A stretch of DNA of 64,000 bases, taken from the NCBI RefSeq assembly GCF_028640845.1, contig NC_080540.1, positions 276,535,524-276,599,523 on the forward strand. Direction: 5' to 3'. Made by a program: the position numbers and the translations under genes. Shown here one piece after another: positions 45,272 through 56,768 of the stretch. A model generated the notes under the pieces. That model worked only from the letters and a program-made list of their open reading frames with translations. It made no database searches and was not told the origin of the DNA. This stretch comes from Ahaetulla prasina. Lineage: Eukaryota > Chordata > Lepidosauria > Squamata > Colubridae. Numbering within the stretch: the stretch's first letter is position 1; each line of letters starts with the position of its first letter.

Positions 45272-46319
45272 TTAATCAGTTCAGCAGCCAAGCTTGCTAG
45301 AAATCCCATATCATCACAAGTATACACTGACTTCAGATCTATGCAGCTCTTTCATAAGGAAAAAAATTGTGATACAACTATAGAGTATTTCAGAGACACA
45401 GTGCGGTAAGAAAGCCTGTGATAGCTACGCGTAGATGCACTATCACTGACTTATAGCTGGATATTTGAAAGCTGTATTCTATATGCTGTACATGTAGTCC
45501 TCACTATTCATTCAGCAATGGTTGAAAGTTACAATGGTGCTGAAAAAACAATTTTACAGCCCATTTACGATCTTTGTCGTGTTCCTCAATCATCTGACTG
45601 CCATTATAGTTATTACGTGTTATCCTGTCCCTGAACTGTGTTTTTCTTTTTTGCCCTCTTACAAAGCAGAGAGATTGGAAAGAAAATAAGTTGTTTGCTC
45701 TTCTACACATCAGAAAGCAGTGTGACCATGCCAGCAGTCTGGCACTGGAGGTAATGGCATGGTAGGAAACAGCTTAAGGTACTCTCTTGAAGTCTCTTCC
45801 TCTCCAATCTCTTCTTTGTCTGATCCATTTTTCCCTTCCTCTCAGAAATACTGGAAAGGGATTTCAAGAGAGTAAAATGTTTGCTGTTCTACACATCAAA
45901 AACAATACAATCACTTCAGTAAGAGGGAAAGTGTCAAGCAACTTAGGAACCACCTTTCTTAGCAAAGTTGCCAGTCCCAAATAAGGTTGTTAAGCAAGGA
46001 GTATCTGCATCAGCAAAAGTTCTTCTATTATGTTTAAGGTGTTTCCATAAAAAAGAAAGGATGTTGCAGACAACTCTGGTGCAGTTTTCATAGCGATATT
46101 CCGCATGCTTGCCATTAGCTTCTGCTACCTAAGTAAGAAATTCCTTGTGCCAACATTGTCAGGAGTAAATACTCTTCCGACATAAATTGGCTTGAAAGTG
46201 TATTAACTGATAATTTCATATGAAAAACACTGGCTTCTATGTTTTCAATATGCTCAGGTTTAAGCTCAGTCTTAAGGACTTGTAGTTATGTATGTAAACA
46301 GAGCACCATGACTTCAATG
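45272..46319. other. Mostly unassigned; mariner-type MITE fragments
   Basis: At about 45493-45620 (TGTAGTCCTCACTATTCATT) and 45975-46010 (AAGGTTGTTAAGCAAGGAGT) there are pieces of the CAGGTAGTCC family separated by unrelated sequence. The rest is unassigned. Confidence 0.5.
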
Positions 46320-46470
46320 CCCTATGATAGGGGTGTCAAATTTGTGTCGTCACGGCAGCATCATGTGACATATCGTGATTTCCCCCCCCTTTGCTAAACC
46401 AGGTGGGGGCATGGCCAGCACGAGATGCATCCGGCCCGTGGGCCGCAAGTTTGACAGCCCTGCTCTATGA
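46320..46470. mobile_element. hAT MITE (CAGGGGTGTC family)
   Basis: The element (46328-46462) starts TAGGGGTGTCAAATTTGTG and ends AAGTTTGACAGCCCTG. Flanks CCCTATGA and CTCTATGA match at 7 of 8 bases. Confidence 0.88.
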
Positions 46471-46913
46471 TGTTCTTTACCAACTGGGTATCCTCCACGT
46501 GTCTTTAATTACAAAAGCCATCATCCCTATGGCCATGATAACCTGAAAACAAAATGAGCTGAAATGCAGCACATCTGGCAAATACAATTGGAGAAGCCTA
46601 TTCTCTACCACTGTTATCCAAATCATACATAGGAGGATAATCCAAAACTGATGGACAGTACATGGCCCTTGCAATTTTTGTTATTCCTGGAATCTTCCTA
46701 AACCAACCAATCAAAATTTGCCAGCAAAAAGCCAAAATTCAATTAGATGAATCTTTTTCTCTTTGGTGGAAAATAGAACCCGGTTTAATACACCTATTCC
46801 ACTTTCCTAAAATAAAATAAAATAAAACTGAATCTTGGGCCACAGGATGGCATTTTCTTTCTTGACAAGCTATTTATTTTTATTCTTTAAAACTTCTCTC
46901 CTTTTCTTTAAAG
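46471..46913. other. Unassigned sequence
   Basis: No gene or repeat family is recognised. Confidence 0.5.
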
Positions 46914-47400
46914 TACCGTATTTTTCAGAGTATAAGACACACCTTTCCCCCACCCTAAAAGGGGGTGAAAATTGAGGTGCGTCTTATACACGGAATGTAG
47001 CCCTTCCCACCAACTGGCCCCCACCCTTTGTCCTCTGCCTCCCAGCAATTTACCTCCTTGCAGCAAGCAGTAAGAAGAAACAGCCCATTTCAGCTTCAGC
47101 ACAGCCTAATTAGCACAATTGATTGCCCCTTGGATCAGCCTCCCAACTCCCAGCTGTTTTGTGGGGGCCTCTGCTGCTTGCTGCAAGGAGGCAAATTGCT
47201 GGGAGCAGATTTTTTCTTTTCTTCTGCTAATCAAGCTATGCTGAAAACGAAAATGAAAGTAAAGCAGGCTATTTGCTGTTTGCTGCAATGACGCAAAATT
47301 GCTGGGAGGCAGAGGCAGATTTCTTTCTCTTGTTTTCCTCAACAAAAAAGGTAGGTACGTCTTATAGTCCAGAGAGTCTTATACTCTGAAAAATACGGTA
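46914..47400. mobile_element. TA-flanked fold-back element
   Basis: The element (46916-47398) starts CCGTATTTTTCAGAGTATAA, ends ACTCTGAAAAATACGG, with TA on both sides. Inner inverted blocks CCCAGCAATTTACCTCCTTG and AAGGAGGCAAATTGCTGGGA match those of the 33.96-kb copy. Its right end is 4 bp from the start of the first tandem duplication. Confidence 0.9.
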
Positions 47401-47404
47401 ATGA

Positions 47405-49607
47405 ATTCCCAAACTGGCTGGAAATTCAGACTTGGAATCTCTGGACATGTGGGAGGAACCAAACTGGAAAAGGCAAAGCTCAGAGATTCCAAAGAAAGAT
47501 CCATCTTTCCATTTGCTAAATCTAATTTCTGCGTGGCATTAAGGAAAAATAGCCAGTGGAGGAAATGGTTATGATATTTCAGTTTAACTGCAAAAGGAAG
47601 AAAAAAGTGAGAGGTTGAAGGCTGTAACTGCAATAGGATGAAACAATCTGTGTTTGAGGATGATCCAAAAAAGAGGGGTGATTGCAGGTTAGGGCTATAA
47701 AAAAAATTAAGATGCTAAATCAAGGACAACATGTCAAATTATTCTGGGAAATGTTAGATGCAGAGGACAGACATGAATGTGATATTGGAACTGGCCAGTG
47801 CAACAGGAGGCAGTTTCTCCCCATAAAAATTTAGCCATCTGTTTGACCATCAGCCATATGAGCTTAAAATGCCAGGGCAGAGCAAGCAGCAAGAATAAAC
47901 TTTTGGCACATCATTACAATTGTCTTGAAGTGTTCTTCTTGCATTTGGGATTCATCAGTCATATAACACCACCCAAGCTGGAAGTAGTCAAGAAATAAAA
48001 TGCATGAAAAAGTTAGCTGCCATAAAATGAAAAGGAGATACCCGGTTTTAAAAATCCTACACCAGAGGTTGTCAACCAGCAACACAATGACTATCTAATT
48101 ACGCAAATGTGCTTGCACCCTTTTCTCCTGCATCAGCAATTCAGTATCAAACTGAATGCAAAATGGATTTGCAACACTGAAATTGTTTTAGTGCAGGATA
48201 GGAGCTTATGCCCTTCAATTGTTTAAACAATCATTTTTAGTGTACATCACTATTGTCTATCAAGTCTGGAGCTGTTGAGAATCACCGTATAGGAACACCT
48301 AGAAGCCTAGACAGTCTTCAAGCTAAGCTTAAATGTTCTTCATGAGTATATGGAGGGTTTTTTTCCCCTTTCTCTTCCAATCATCCCAAGCCAGAAACTG
48401 CCTGGATGAAGTTGAGGGGACTTGGAGTTTAATTCATGGTAGAGCATTAAGTCAGGGAAGGCTACTATAAAGGGATTGAATTAGAATAGTGCAGAACAGT
48501 GATTCCCAAACTGGCTGGAAATTCAGACTTGGAATCTCTGGACATGTGGGAGGAACCAAACTGGAAAAGGCAAAGCTCAGAGATTCCAAAGAAAGATCCA
48601 TCTTTCCATTTGCTAAATCTAATTTCTGCGTGGCATTAAGGAAAAATAGCCAGTGGAGGAAATGGTTATGATATTTCAGTTTAACTGCAAAAGGAAGAAA
48701 AAAGTGAGAGGTTGAAGGCTGTAACTGCAATAGGATGAAACAATCTGTGTTTGAGGATGATCCAAAAAAGAGGGGTGATTGCAGGTTAGGGCTATAAAAA
48801 AAATTAAGATGCTAAATCAAGGACAACATGTCAAATTATTCTGGGAAATGTTAGATGCAGAGGACAGACATGAATGTGATATTGGAACTGGCCAGTGCAA
48901 CAGGAGGCAGTTTCTCCCCATAAAAATTTAGCCATCTGTTTGACCATCAGCCATATGAGCTTAAAATGCCAGGGCAGAGCAAGCAGCAAGAATAAACTTT
49001 TGGCACATCATTACAATTGTCTTGAAGTGTTCTTCTTGCATTTGGGATTCATCAGTCATATAACACCACCCAAGCTGGAAGTAGTCAAGAAATAAAATGC
49101 ATGAAAAAGTTAGCTGCCATAAAATGAAAAGGAGATACCCGGTTTTAAAAATCCTACACCAGAGGTTGTCAACCAGCAACGCAATGACTATCTAATTACG
49201 CAAATGTGCTTGCACCCTTTTCTCCTGCATCAGCAATTCAGTATCAAACTGAATGCAAAATGGATTTGCAACACTGAAATTGTTTTAGTGCAGGATAGGA
49301 GCTTATGCCCTTCAATTGTTTAAACAATCATTTTTAGTGTACATCACTATTGTCTATCAAGTCTGGAGCTGTTGAGAATCACCGTATAGGAACACCTAGA
49401 AGCCTAGACAGTCTTCAAGCTAAGCTTAAATGTTCTTCATGAGTATATGGAGGGTTTTTTTCCCCTTTCTCTTCCAATCATCCCAAGCCAGAAACTGCCT
49501 GGATGAAGTTGAGGGGACTTGGAGTTTAATTCATGGTAGAGCATTAAGTCAGGGAAGGCTACTATAAAGGGATTGAATTAGAATAGTGCAGAACAGTGAT
49601 TCCCAAA
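47405..49607. repeat. Tandem duplication 1 (two 1097-bp units)
   Basis: Units 47405-48501 and 48502-49598 are in direct orientation and almost identical. The one difference I noted is A against G at 48083/49180 (CAACACAATG, CAACGCAATG). ATTCCCAAA occurs at the start of each unit and again at 49599-49607. The duplicated short frames are the same non-coding frames seen twice. No gene or repeat family is recognised within the unit. Confidence 0.97.
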
Positions 49608-49704
49608 TGAGTTAGTAATATGGTTAACTATACTGTGCAAATACAGTCATGTTTTTTTATTATCATTATGAAATTATAAACATTCTCTCCCTACCCCTCA
49701 AGAT

Positions 49705-49893
49705 GTCAAGCTGGAAACAAGGAAACTGACTTGTACATGAAAGCCAGCTAGGTGACTTTGGGCCAGTCATTCTCTCTCAACTTAACACACCTCACAGGAT
49801 TGTTGTCGGGACAACAAGAGAAGGAAGCAGTATTAGGGTATGTTTGCCACCTTGAGTTATTTATAAACACAATAAAGGCAAGATATAAAGAAA
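49705..49893 (+). mobile_element. Sauria-type SINE (duplicated)
   Basis: Contains CATGAAAGCCAGCTAGGTGA, TTTGGGCCAGTCATTCTCTC and the Bov-B-like tail CACCTTGAGTTATTTATAAA with AATAAAGGCAAGATATAAAG. A second copy at 50971-51159 arose through the tandem duplication, not a new insertion. Confidence 0.88.
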
Positions 49894-50649
49894 CAAACCT
49901 TAAACTTTAAATAACATTATTGTCTAATAAAATAACACAAATTAAGAGACTGCAGAGCCTTATTTTAAAATAAAAATGTGTCATAGTAATTAACTGAATC
50001 ACCCTTACTGATCACCTTTACTGATATAAATAACGGGCAGGTATATACAGTAATTGAAACTAAGTATTAAAAAGTCATCAATTATATTTATATTTATTTG
50101 CTAGCTTTAACATCATTATGTAAATCTGGACAATGTGCAGGCAATCCCATGTATATCTTACTCAAAGATAGGTTACACTGAAGGTTCCTCTGAGAATTAA
50201 ATATGGGATTGTAGCCATAATGGCAGCACCTCAAAGATGCTGGCTAAAGAGTAGTTTAACATACAATGATGTAATTCTAGCTAAAGATAAAATACGCAGT
50301 ATAGAACCTTTTATACCAGCAGTGGAGAATATCTGAATCATCCTGATATTATGATCAAAATTATTAAGACTTTATGAAGTACCTATGTTAAGTTCGCAAT
50401 ACTATACTGGGAAAGAAATACCATTGAAATTCAGCAGGTAGTAGCACCCATACAAATTGTGCATCTTTTAGGAAATGTTATTTCCCAATAAACCCCAATA
50501 AGATTAAGGGGCTGCCTGCAATCTTAACTCATCCTTGAAACATTTAAAGGTTCAGTCTGGATGCATCTTTCAGACCTTTCAGAGGGGAAAACTAAAATAT
50601 CTGGCAATTGTAGTTCAATATTTGGGAGAAAAAATGAACAGGGAGAACT

Positions 50650-50705
50650 TAATATAGAATAGAATTTTCATTGCCCAAGTGTGATTGGACACACAAGGAA
50701 TTTGT
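50650..50705 (-). mobile_element. L3-like LINE 3' tail with short AATAG repeat (copy 1)
   Basis: The minus strand reads CAAGACAAATTCCTTGTGTG, TCCAATCACACTTGGGCAAT and then ATTCTATTC, the 3' terminus of the snake L3-like LINE also at 63.6 kb. Only two to three pentamers are present here, against about 11-12 in the duplicate at 52389-52444. Confidence 0.8.
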
Positions 50706-52388
50706 CTTGGTGCATATGAAATTACTGACAGGATATCTTCAATGTTAAGGACAACAACGTCACCTGTAGCACAACAGAGCAGCAGGTGATTTATCAAAGA
50801 CTGTCAGAAAGTTTTGTTTCAAATTGCGGGCATCTTTCCAAAGCACCCTATTGATTTTAGCAACCCTCCCAAATGAGTTAGTAATATGGTTAACTATACT
50901 GTGCAAATACAGTCATGTTTTTTTATTATCATTATGAAATTATAAACATTCTCTCCCTACCCCTCAAGATGTCAAGCTGGAAACAAGGAAACTGACTTGT
51001 ACATGAAAGCCAGCTAGGTGACTTTGGGCCAGTCATTCTCTCTCAACTTAACACACCTCACAGGATTGTTGTCGGGACAACAAGAGAAGGAAGCAGTATT
51101 AGGGTATGTTTGCCACCTTGAGTTATTTATAAACACAATAAAGGCAAGATATAAAGAAACAAACCTTAAACTTTAAATAACATTATTGTCTAATAAAATA
51201 ACACAAATACTAATTGATTGATAATATCAGAAGTATTGATATACCCTACTTTCCCATCTAAGAAAGGCAGACCACATCAAACATTATTCTTTTTGTAACT
51301 CAGAAATGGGAAAGAAGCAGAGTTGAACACTGCCAGTTAACACTCATAGATATATAGTGGCAAATTAAGGCTATGAACAATCTTCATAAAAACCACATAT
51401 TACAACTGTGCGTCTATGAATCAGATCAGTCCTGGCCATTTTTTCTCTCTGCAACACCCAAAGCACAAGCAAAGAACACTTAGCTTAAAAGTAGATAAGT
51501 GTGAAGCTTACTGCTGATAACAGGATCCTAGGTCTGCCTCCCATTAATGGAAGCCGGGTAGGTGGAATAATTTAAAATTGCTGCCCAGTCTGTACATGCT
51601 TAGCCAGGAGTTAAGTAAAATGCACAGCACAACTGAGTTGTTACAAATATGTTCCAATAAGCTTAATAACACAAATTAAGAGACTGCAGAGCCTTATTTT
51701 AAAATAAAAATGTGTCATAGTAATTAACTGAATCACCCTTACTGATCACCTTTACTGATATAAATAACGGGCAGGTATATACAGTAATTGAAACTAAGTA
51801 TTAAAAAGTCATCAATTATATTTATATTTATTTGCTAGCTTTAACATCATTATGTAAATCTGGACAATGTGCAGGCAATCCCATGTATATCTTACTCAAA
51901 GATAGGTTACACTGAAGGTTCCTCTGAGAATTAAATATGGGATTGTAGCCATAATGGCAGCACCTCAAAGATGCTGGCTAAAGAGTAGTTTAACATACAA
52001 TGATGTAATTCTAGCTAAAGATAAAATACGCAGTATAGAACCTTTTATACCAGCAGTGGAGAATATCTGAATCATCCTGATATTATGATCAAAATTATTA
52101 AGACTTTATGAAGTACCTATGTTAAGTTCGCAATACTATACTGGGAAAGAAATACCATTGAAATTCAGCAGGTAGTAGCACCCATACAAATTGTGCATCT
52201 TTTAGGAAATGTTATTTCCCAATAAACCCCAATAAGATTAAGGGGCTGCCTGCAATCTTAACTCATCCTTGAAACATTTAAAGGTTCAGTCTGGATGCAT
52301 CTTTCAGACCTTTCAGAGGGGAAAACTAAAATATCTGGCAATTGTAGTTCAATATTTGGGAGAAAAAATGAACAGGGAGAACTTAATA

Positions 52389-52500
52389 TAGAATAGAATA
52401 GAATAGAATAGAATAGAATAGAATAGAATAGAATAGAATAGAATTTTTCATTGCCCAAGTGTGATTGGACACACAAGGAATTTGTCTTGGTGCATATGAA
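52389..52500 (-). repeat. Expanded AATAG microsatellite on L3-like tail (copy 2)
   Basis: About 11-12 GAATA units (52389-52444) are followed by TTCATTGCCCAAGTGTGATT, the same L3-like tail as copy 1. The expansion is confined to this copy. Confidence 0.93.
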
Positions 52501-52653
52501 ATTACTGACAGGATATCTTCAATGTTAAGGACAACAACGTCACCTGTAGCACAACAGAGCAGCAGGTGATTTATCAAAGACTGTCAGAAAGTTTTGTTTC
52601 AAATTGCGGGCATCTTTCCAAAGCACCCTATTGATTTTAGCAACCCTCCCAAA

Positions 52654-53094
52654 CGCAACTGCCTTTTTTAAAAAAATATCACGTTGAATACCACTTTGGG
52701 TTTATGCGTTCACATTTTGACGCAGCCGTCCTGCTCGCTTGCCTGCCTGTCTGCCTGCCTTTCAGCTCTCTGGCTCCCAGTCTCCCCAGTGCTTACCAAA
52801 GGAAATGCCTCCACTAGAAAAGGCCAGGGAGAATTCGGCGGCCACTTAAAGACACCTCTAATCTGGCCGACTAAACCAGGCTGGACCTCCATCCACACAA
52901 ACCCTTGGAAGAATTGCTTCGGTATTTCTGTTTTCCCCTTTCCCTTCTTTTTTTTAAAGTGTCACAAAGTTCTCCTTTTAGCTCCAACAGATTGAAAACA
53001 GCTGGGCTACCGCTCAGGCAACCCTCCAGAAACATCCATTCCCCTGCGTGAACAGAACCAGTCCATAAAAATCTAGAAACCAGACACTTTTTTT
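52654..53094. other. Sequence upstream of CpG island
   Basis: Moderate GC content with a short GCCTGCCTGTCTGCCTGCC run near 52741-52760. No repeat family and no defended exon. Confidence 0.5.
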
Positions 53095-53099
53095 TTTTT

Positions 53100-54250
53100 T
53101 TGCTACTGATTCCCGCACCGGGACATTATTTCCTCCCCCCCACCTCCAGCCCTCCCTTGTCCCCGCACCCGCTTCGCCTCTCTCAACTTCCCATTGCCCG
53201 AGGAAGCGAATCCTACCCTGGATTTTTCAAGGCTCGGGGAAACTTCCCAGAAGTTGGCGCGCAACAGGCGGCTGCCGTTCCTTCTTCTACCTGAGCGAAG
53301 AGTTCGGCCGATGTTTATTATAAAAAATTTTTTTTAAAAAAAAAAAGGCGGCCGCTTCTCCGGCTCCTTCGAAGGAGGAGGAAAAAAAAATTCGCCCGGA
53401 GCTCGGATCCTGGGGCGGGGGACTCAAAATACACGCAACTCGGTGGAGAAGGAAACGCGAGCACGCCTCGCCCTCAAATCCCAAACGCTCCAGCATCGGT
53501 GGGGTTGGAGCTCACCACGCTGGTCGCATAAAACAACGAAAAGACCTCCCAATATTCCACCCTTGCATCCCCTGCTAGACCCCCCCACCCCACCCCAAAA
53601 CCCAAACCAACCAGTGCGCCCTACCTCCGTTTGCAGCCAGGCGCGGGGAGACGGGCTGGGCTTGTGCCCTGCCTTCTTGGCGCCGCGTCTTCGCCACGGT
53701 GCATGGAGCTCTGGGACAAAACAGCTACGCCCCCGGCTGCGCCCCCCAGCCTGCTTGGCCGTTGCGGCCGCTTTACTTGTCACAGCCACAGCGCTTGTTA
53801 CCACCGCCGCCGCCCCCCGCCGCCTCTTCTTCTCCTTGCCATGGCTGCCTGCCCCGGGCGAGAGTTGGGGAGCTCAATCGCCGGGCTGGGGACAGGGAGG
53901 TGTGGTTGGAGTGGCGGGGGGGGGGGAAGAACCAGCTTCTGGGTTGGAGGGGGGGGGCAAAGGCGAAAGGGTTAAACCTTTTTAGGACGGGCTTGTTCTC
54001 TCCTTGTTGTTGTTGTTGGGGGGGGGGGACACCGCTGGCTGGTCGGTCGCGGCCTGAGGCGGGCGGATGGTTGAGGGGAGGTTCCTGCCTTCGTGGGAGC
54101 TCTGATTGCTGGCCCGGCCGCCAAAAGAGGAGTTGCGAATTGGTGCGTGTCACTTTTTGCCCAGATATTAATATCGACCTTTCCCCCCCCCCTTTTTTTT
54201 TTGTCAGTCGGGCGCCTCCCTGCCTAGTGCGAGAACTTTAATGCTTGCAT
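53100..54250. promoter_or_regulatory. CpG island, probable host gene promoter, possibly divergent
   Basis: This is the only long GC-rich, CpG-rich and repeat-free stretch in the window, with NotI-like GCGGCCGC motifs near 53350 and 53767. The plus strand is C-rich up to about 53850 and G-rich after it (G-runs near 53916-53928, 53948-53957 and 54018-54028). Possible minus-strand splice donors (GAG/GTAGGG at about 53625, CAG/GTAGAA at about 53290) suit a first exon pointing left. Frames of up to 180 codons on both strands are what GC-rich DNA gives by chance. I cannot identify the gene or gene pair. Confidence 0.65.
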
Positions 54251-54735
54251 TAAATGCATTCAATGTCTGCAAACGGAGCGATTTAAGAATCTCAGCAATA
54301 GCTATCCAATTTCTTGGTGGGGAGGGGGGGAATTCAAAAGGAGTGACAGGGGGCGAGCCAAACTTTCCCCACCCAGTGCTGACCTTTTTCTAATATTTTT
54401 CCTTTTTGCCTACTTGTGAGCAGATTTTTGGCCTTCCCATACTTGGGTTGTCAATATGCTTGTATACTGACTGACGGGATACTTGTGGTGTCAATATATT
54501 GAATTACAAATGTGGGGCAGCTGCCAGGATACCTTTTCCTGGGCTGAAGGCTTCACCAGGCATTTGAAACCATGCCTGGAGCCGTTTCTCCCCCCCCAAC
54601 CCCAGCCCAAAGACAGAAAACAGCTTTTATTTTATTTACAATGAAAGTCCGCTAAAGATAGTTGCAACAATTGCCTCTTGTAATCACTATGCAATATTCC
54701 TGCAGAGGCATTTTGTTTAATTCAACATGGGTGGG
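54251..54735. other. Unassigned sequence flanking the island
   Basis: No repeat or exon that I can support. Confidence 0.5.
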
Positions 54736-55020
54736 GGATAAATCAGTGGTGAAATCCTATTTTTTTACCACCGGTTCTGTGGCTTGGTGGATGTGGTGTG
54801 GCTTGGTAGGTGTGGCTTGGTGGGCATGGCAGGGGAAGGATACTGCAAAATCCCCATTCCCTTTCCACTCCTGGGGGAAAGATATTGCAAAATCTCCATT
54901 CCCACCCCACGCTGAGGCCAGCCAGAAGTGGTATTTGCCGGTTTTCCAACTGTTTAAAATTTCCAATACCGGTTCTCCAGAACCTGTCAGAACCTGCTAG
55001 ATTTCACTCCTGGGATGAAT
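54736..55020. mobile_element. hAT MITE (ACCACCGGTTCT family), complete
   Basis: The element (54744-55012) starts CAGTGGTGAAATCC and ends CTAGATTTCACTCCTG. Flanks GGATAAAT and GGATGAAT match at 7 of 8. The interior has two GGAAGGATACTGCAAAATCC-type repeats and the GGCTTGGTGGGCATGGC block. Confidence 0.92.
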
Positions 55021-55261
55021 GCTTCAGGAAATGGATATGGAAGAAAGAATCAGTTCAGGACTAGTGAGAAAACAATATAAATAAAAGTACAAACTCAGAT
55101 GAAATAGTCAGTGGGTTGAATTTAGTATTTAAGGAATGGTATGAAGGTGATTGATATGGATGAAGTGGGCTTCATTGTCTAAACATCAGGGATGGGCCTA
55201 CAATGTCTGGCTACTTTTGCTGGGGGGGAAAAGATGAAAATGTCAAACACCTCTTGAAAAT

Positions 55262-55490
55262 TGGTAGTCCAGCTGGGCCACAATGACTACACCCAGAAAC
55301 GTCTGGGAAACTGAACTGGTGATTGGGGGAGCACCTGGTAATCAAATTATGGTTAGTTCTTGGGTGGGAGACCTTCAGAAAATGTTAGGGCTGCAGACTA
55401 GACTGCACAAAGAAAATGGTAAATTACTTCCATACTGTTGCTAAGATCATATAATTGATGTGGATGCTTGTTATTAGGAGTTGAATTTTA
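55262..55490 (+). mobile_element. 5S rRNA-derived SINE, decayed
   Basis: GGTTAGTTCTTGGGTGGGAG at about 55351 matches the 5S rRNA promoter region. It is followed by a GGTAAATTACTTCCATACTG body and a TGTTGCTAAGATCATATAAT segment typical of 5S-derived reptile SINEs. Confidence 0.65.
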
Positions 55491-55855
55491 CTTAAATGAG
55501 ATTTTATTTCTTTATCCTCATGTTATCATTGACTTTTGCTCCACCGATTACAAAAGCTTATTTTTGTAACTTCAGTATTGCAATAGTGGAAAAAAGCACC
55601 AGCATTCCAGAAATCTCACTGTTTTGGTGCCCTGAGGCTCCCGGTGGAGCTATTATTCATTACAGCCATCGACTTGCTTATTGTCCAAGAGGAGAAGCAT
55701 TGATCACACAAGCTTGGGCTTAGTTACAAGCCTAGGACACTTTCATGGAATTGCTTGGCACTGCTTCAAGATTGAAGTGATGCTCCTTGTTATTCTTCAG
55801 CAGCTAAGTTGGTTGATTTCTATCTCAGCTTTGGCCCAGAAGGAATTACAGTAAA

Positions 55856-56294
55856 TACAGGTAGTCCTTGGATTACAAATGATCACTTAATGACTAGAAC
55901 AAAGTTCTGATGGATTTGAAAAATGTTACTTGCAACCTGTCCTTCGTGTTACGACTGCCAAACTACCCCTGTGGTCATATGATTGCATTTTGGCTGCTTT
56001 GCAACCAACTTGCATTTACAATGGCTGCAGTGTTCTGTGGTCATGTGTTCTCATTTTGTGACCTGTTTTTCCATTTTCCAGCAAAAAAAGGCCATTGGCT
56101 AAGTTGGATTCGGACTTATGACCATGTGATTCACTTGACAACCACATGATTTGCTTAATGACTGCAATGACTCAAAATGACCATGGTCAAAACATAAAAT
56201 TGAGTCCAATCATGTGTTTACTTGATTTATGACTGCAATGACTTCTAGCTAAAATTCCAACCTCAATTATGGTCATAAATTGAGGTCCATTGTA
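55856..56294. mobile_element. Tc1/mariner-type MITE, near full length
   Basis: The element (55858-56292) starts CAGGTAGTCCTTGGATTACA, ends ATTGAGGTCCATTG, and has TA at both flanks. Confidence 0.86.
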
Positions 56295-56534
56295 CGTTTT
56301 TCCAGCACTAATGGAAACAATGGAATTTGGAGATAGTTTCCAATTGGCAAAAATTCTCCTTTTGTTCTATCACCTTTCCCTACATTCCATTTTCACTGAC
56401 AGGACCACTTCCTCCACAACTAATGCTTATAGTCCTAAAACCCAGATTAAATCAGGCTTTTAAAATATTTTAATTTTAATTTTAAAACAAATATTTTTAG
56501 AGTTTTCAGGATGGTAAATGAATAAAGGAAAAAA

Positions 56535-56768
56535 GCAGTAGCAATAGCATTTAGACTTATATACCGCTTCATAGTGATTTACAGCCCTCTCTAAGTGGTT
56601 TACAGAGTCAGCATATTGCCCCTGACAATCTGGGTCCTCATTTTACCCATCTCGGAAAGATAGAAGGCTGAGTCAACCTTCAGCTGTTCAGAATCAAACT
56701 CCTGGAGTGAGCAGTGTAGTGTAGCCTGCAGTACTGCATTCTAACCACTGCACCACAACAGCTCAAAA
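56535..56768 (-). mobile_element. tRNA-derived SINE, L2-like tail
   Basis: The plus strand shows TTATATACCGCTTCATAGTG, CAATCTGGGTCCTCATTTTACC, then the reverse complement of a tRNA head (GCATTCTAACCACTGCACCA). Confidence 0.82.

Larger units (their letters stand above)
49601..52653. repeat. Tandem duplication 2 (1266-bp unit; second copy 1780 bp)
   Basis: Copy 1 is 49601-50866 and copy 2 is 50867-52646. TCCCAAA marks both starts and follows the second copy at 52647-52653. Copy 2 differs by a 468-bp segment (51209-51676 region) and nine extra AATAG-type units plus one T, which together account for the 514-bp length difference. Each copy contains a Sauria-type SINE and a short L3-like LINE tail. 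Confidence 0.96.

Noticed and set aside
47379..49179. Repeated short frames suggesting a duplicated gene
   Set aside because: The frames recur only because the 1097-bp unit is duplicated; no start context, domain or splice pattern supports coding.
53424..54241. Frames of up to 180 codons in the CpG island
   Set aside because: Pro/Gly/Ala/Arg-rich frames on both strands are expected from GC-rich DNA; without transcripts none can be preferred.
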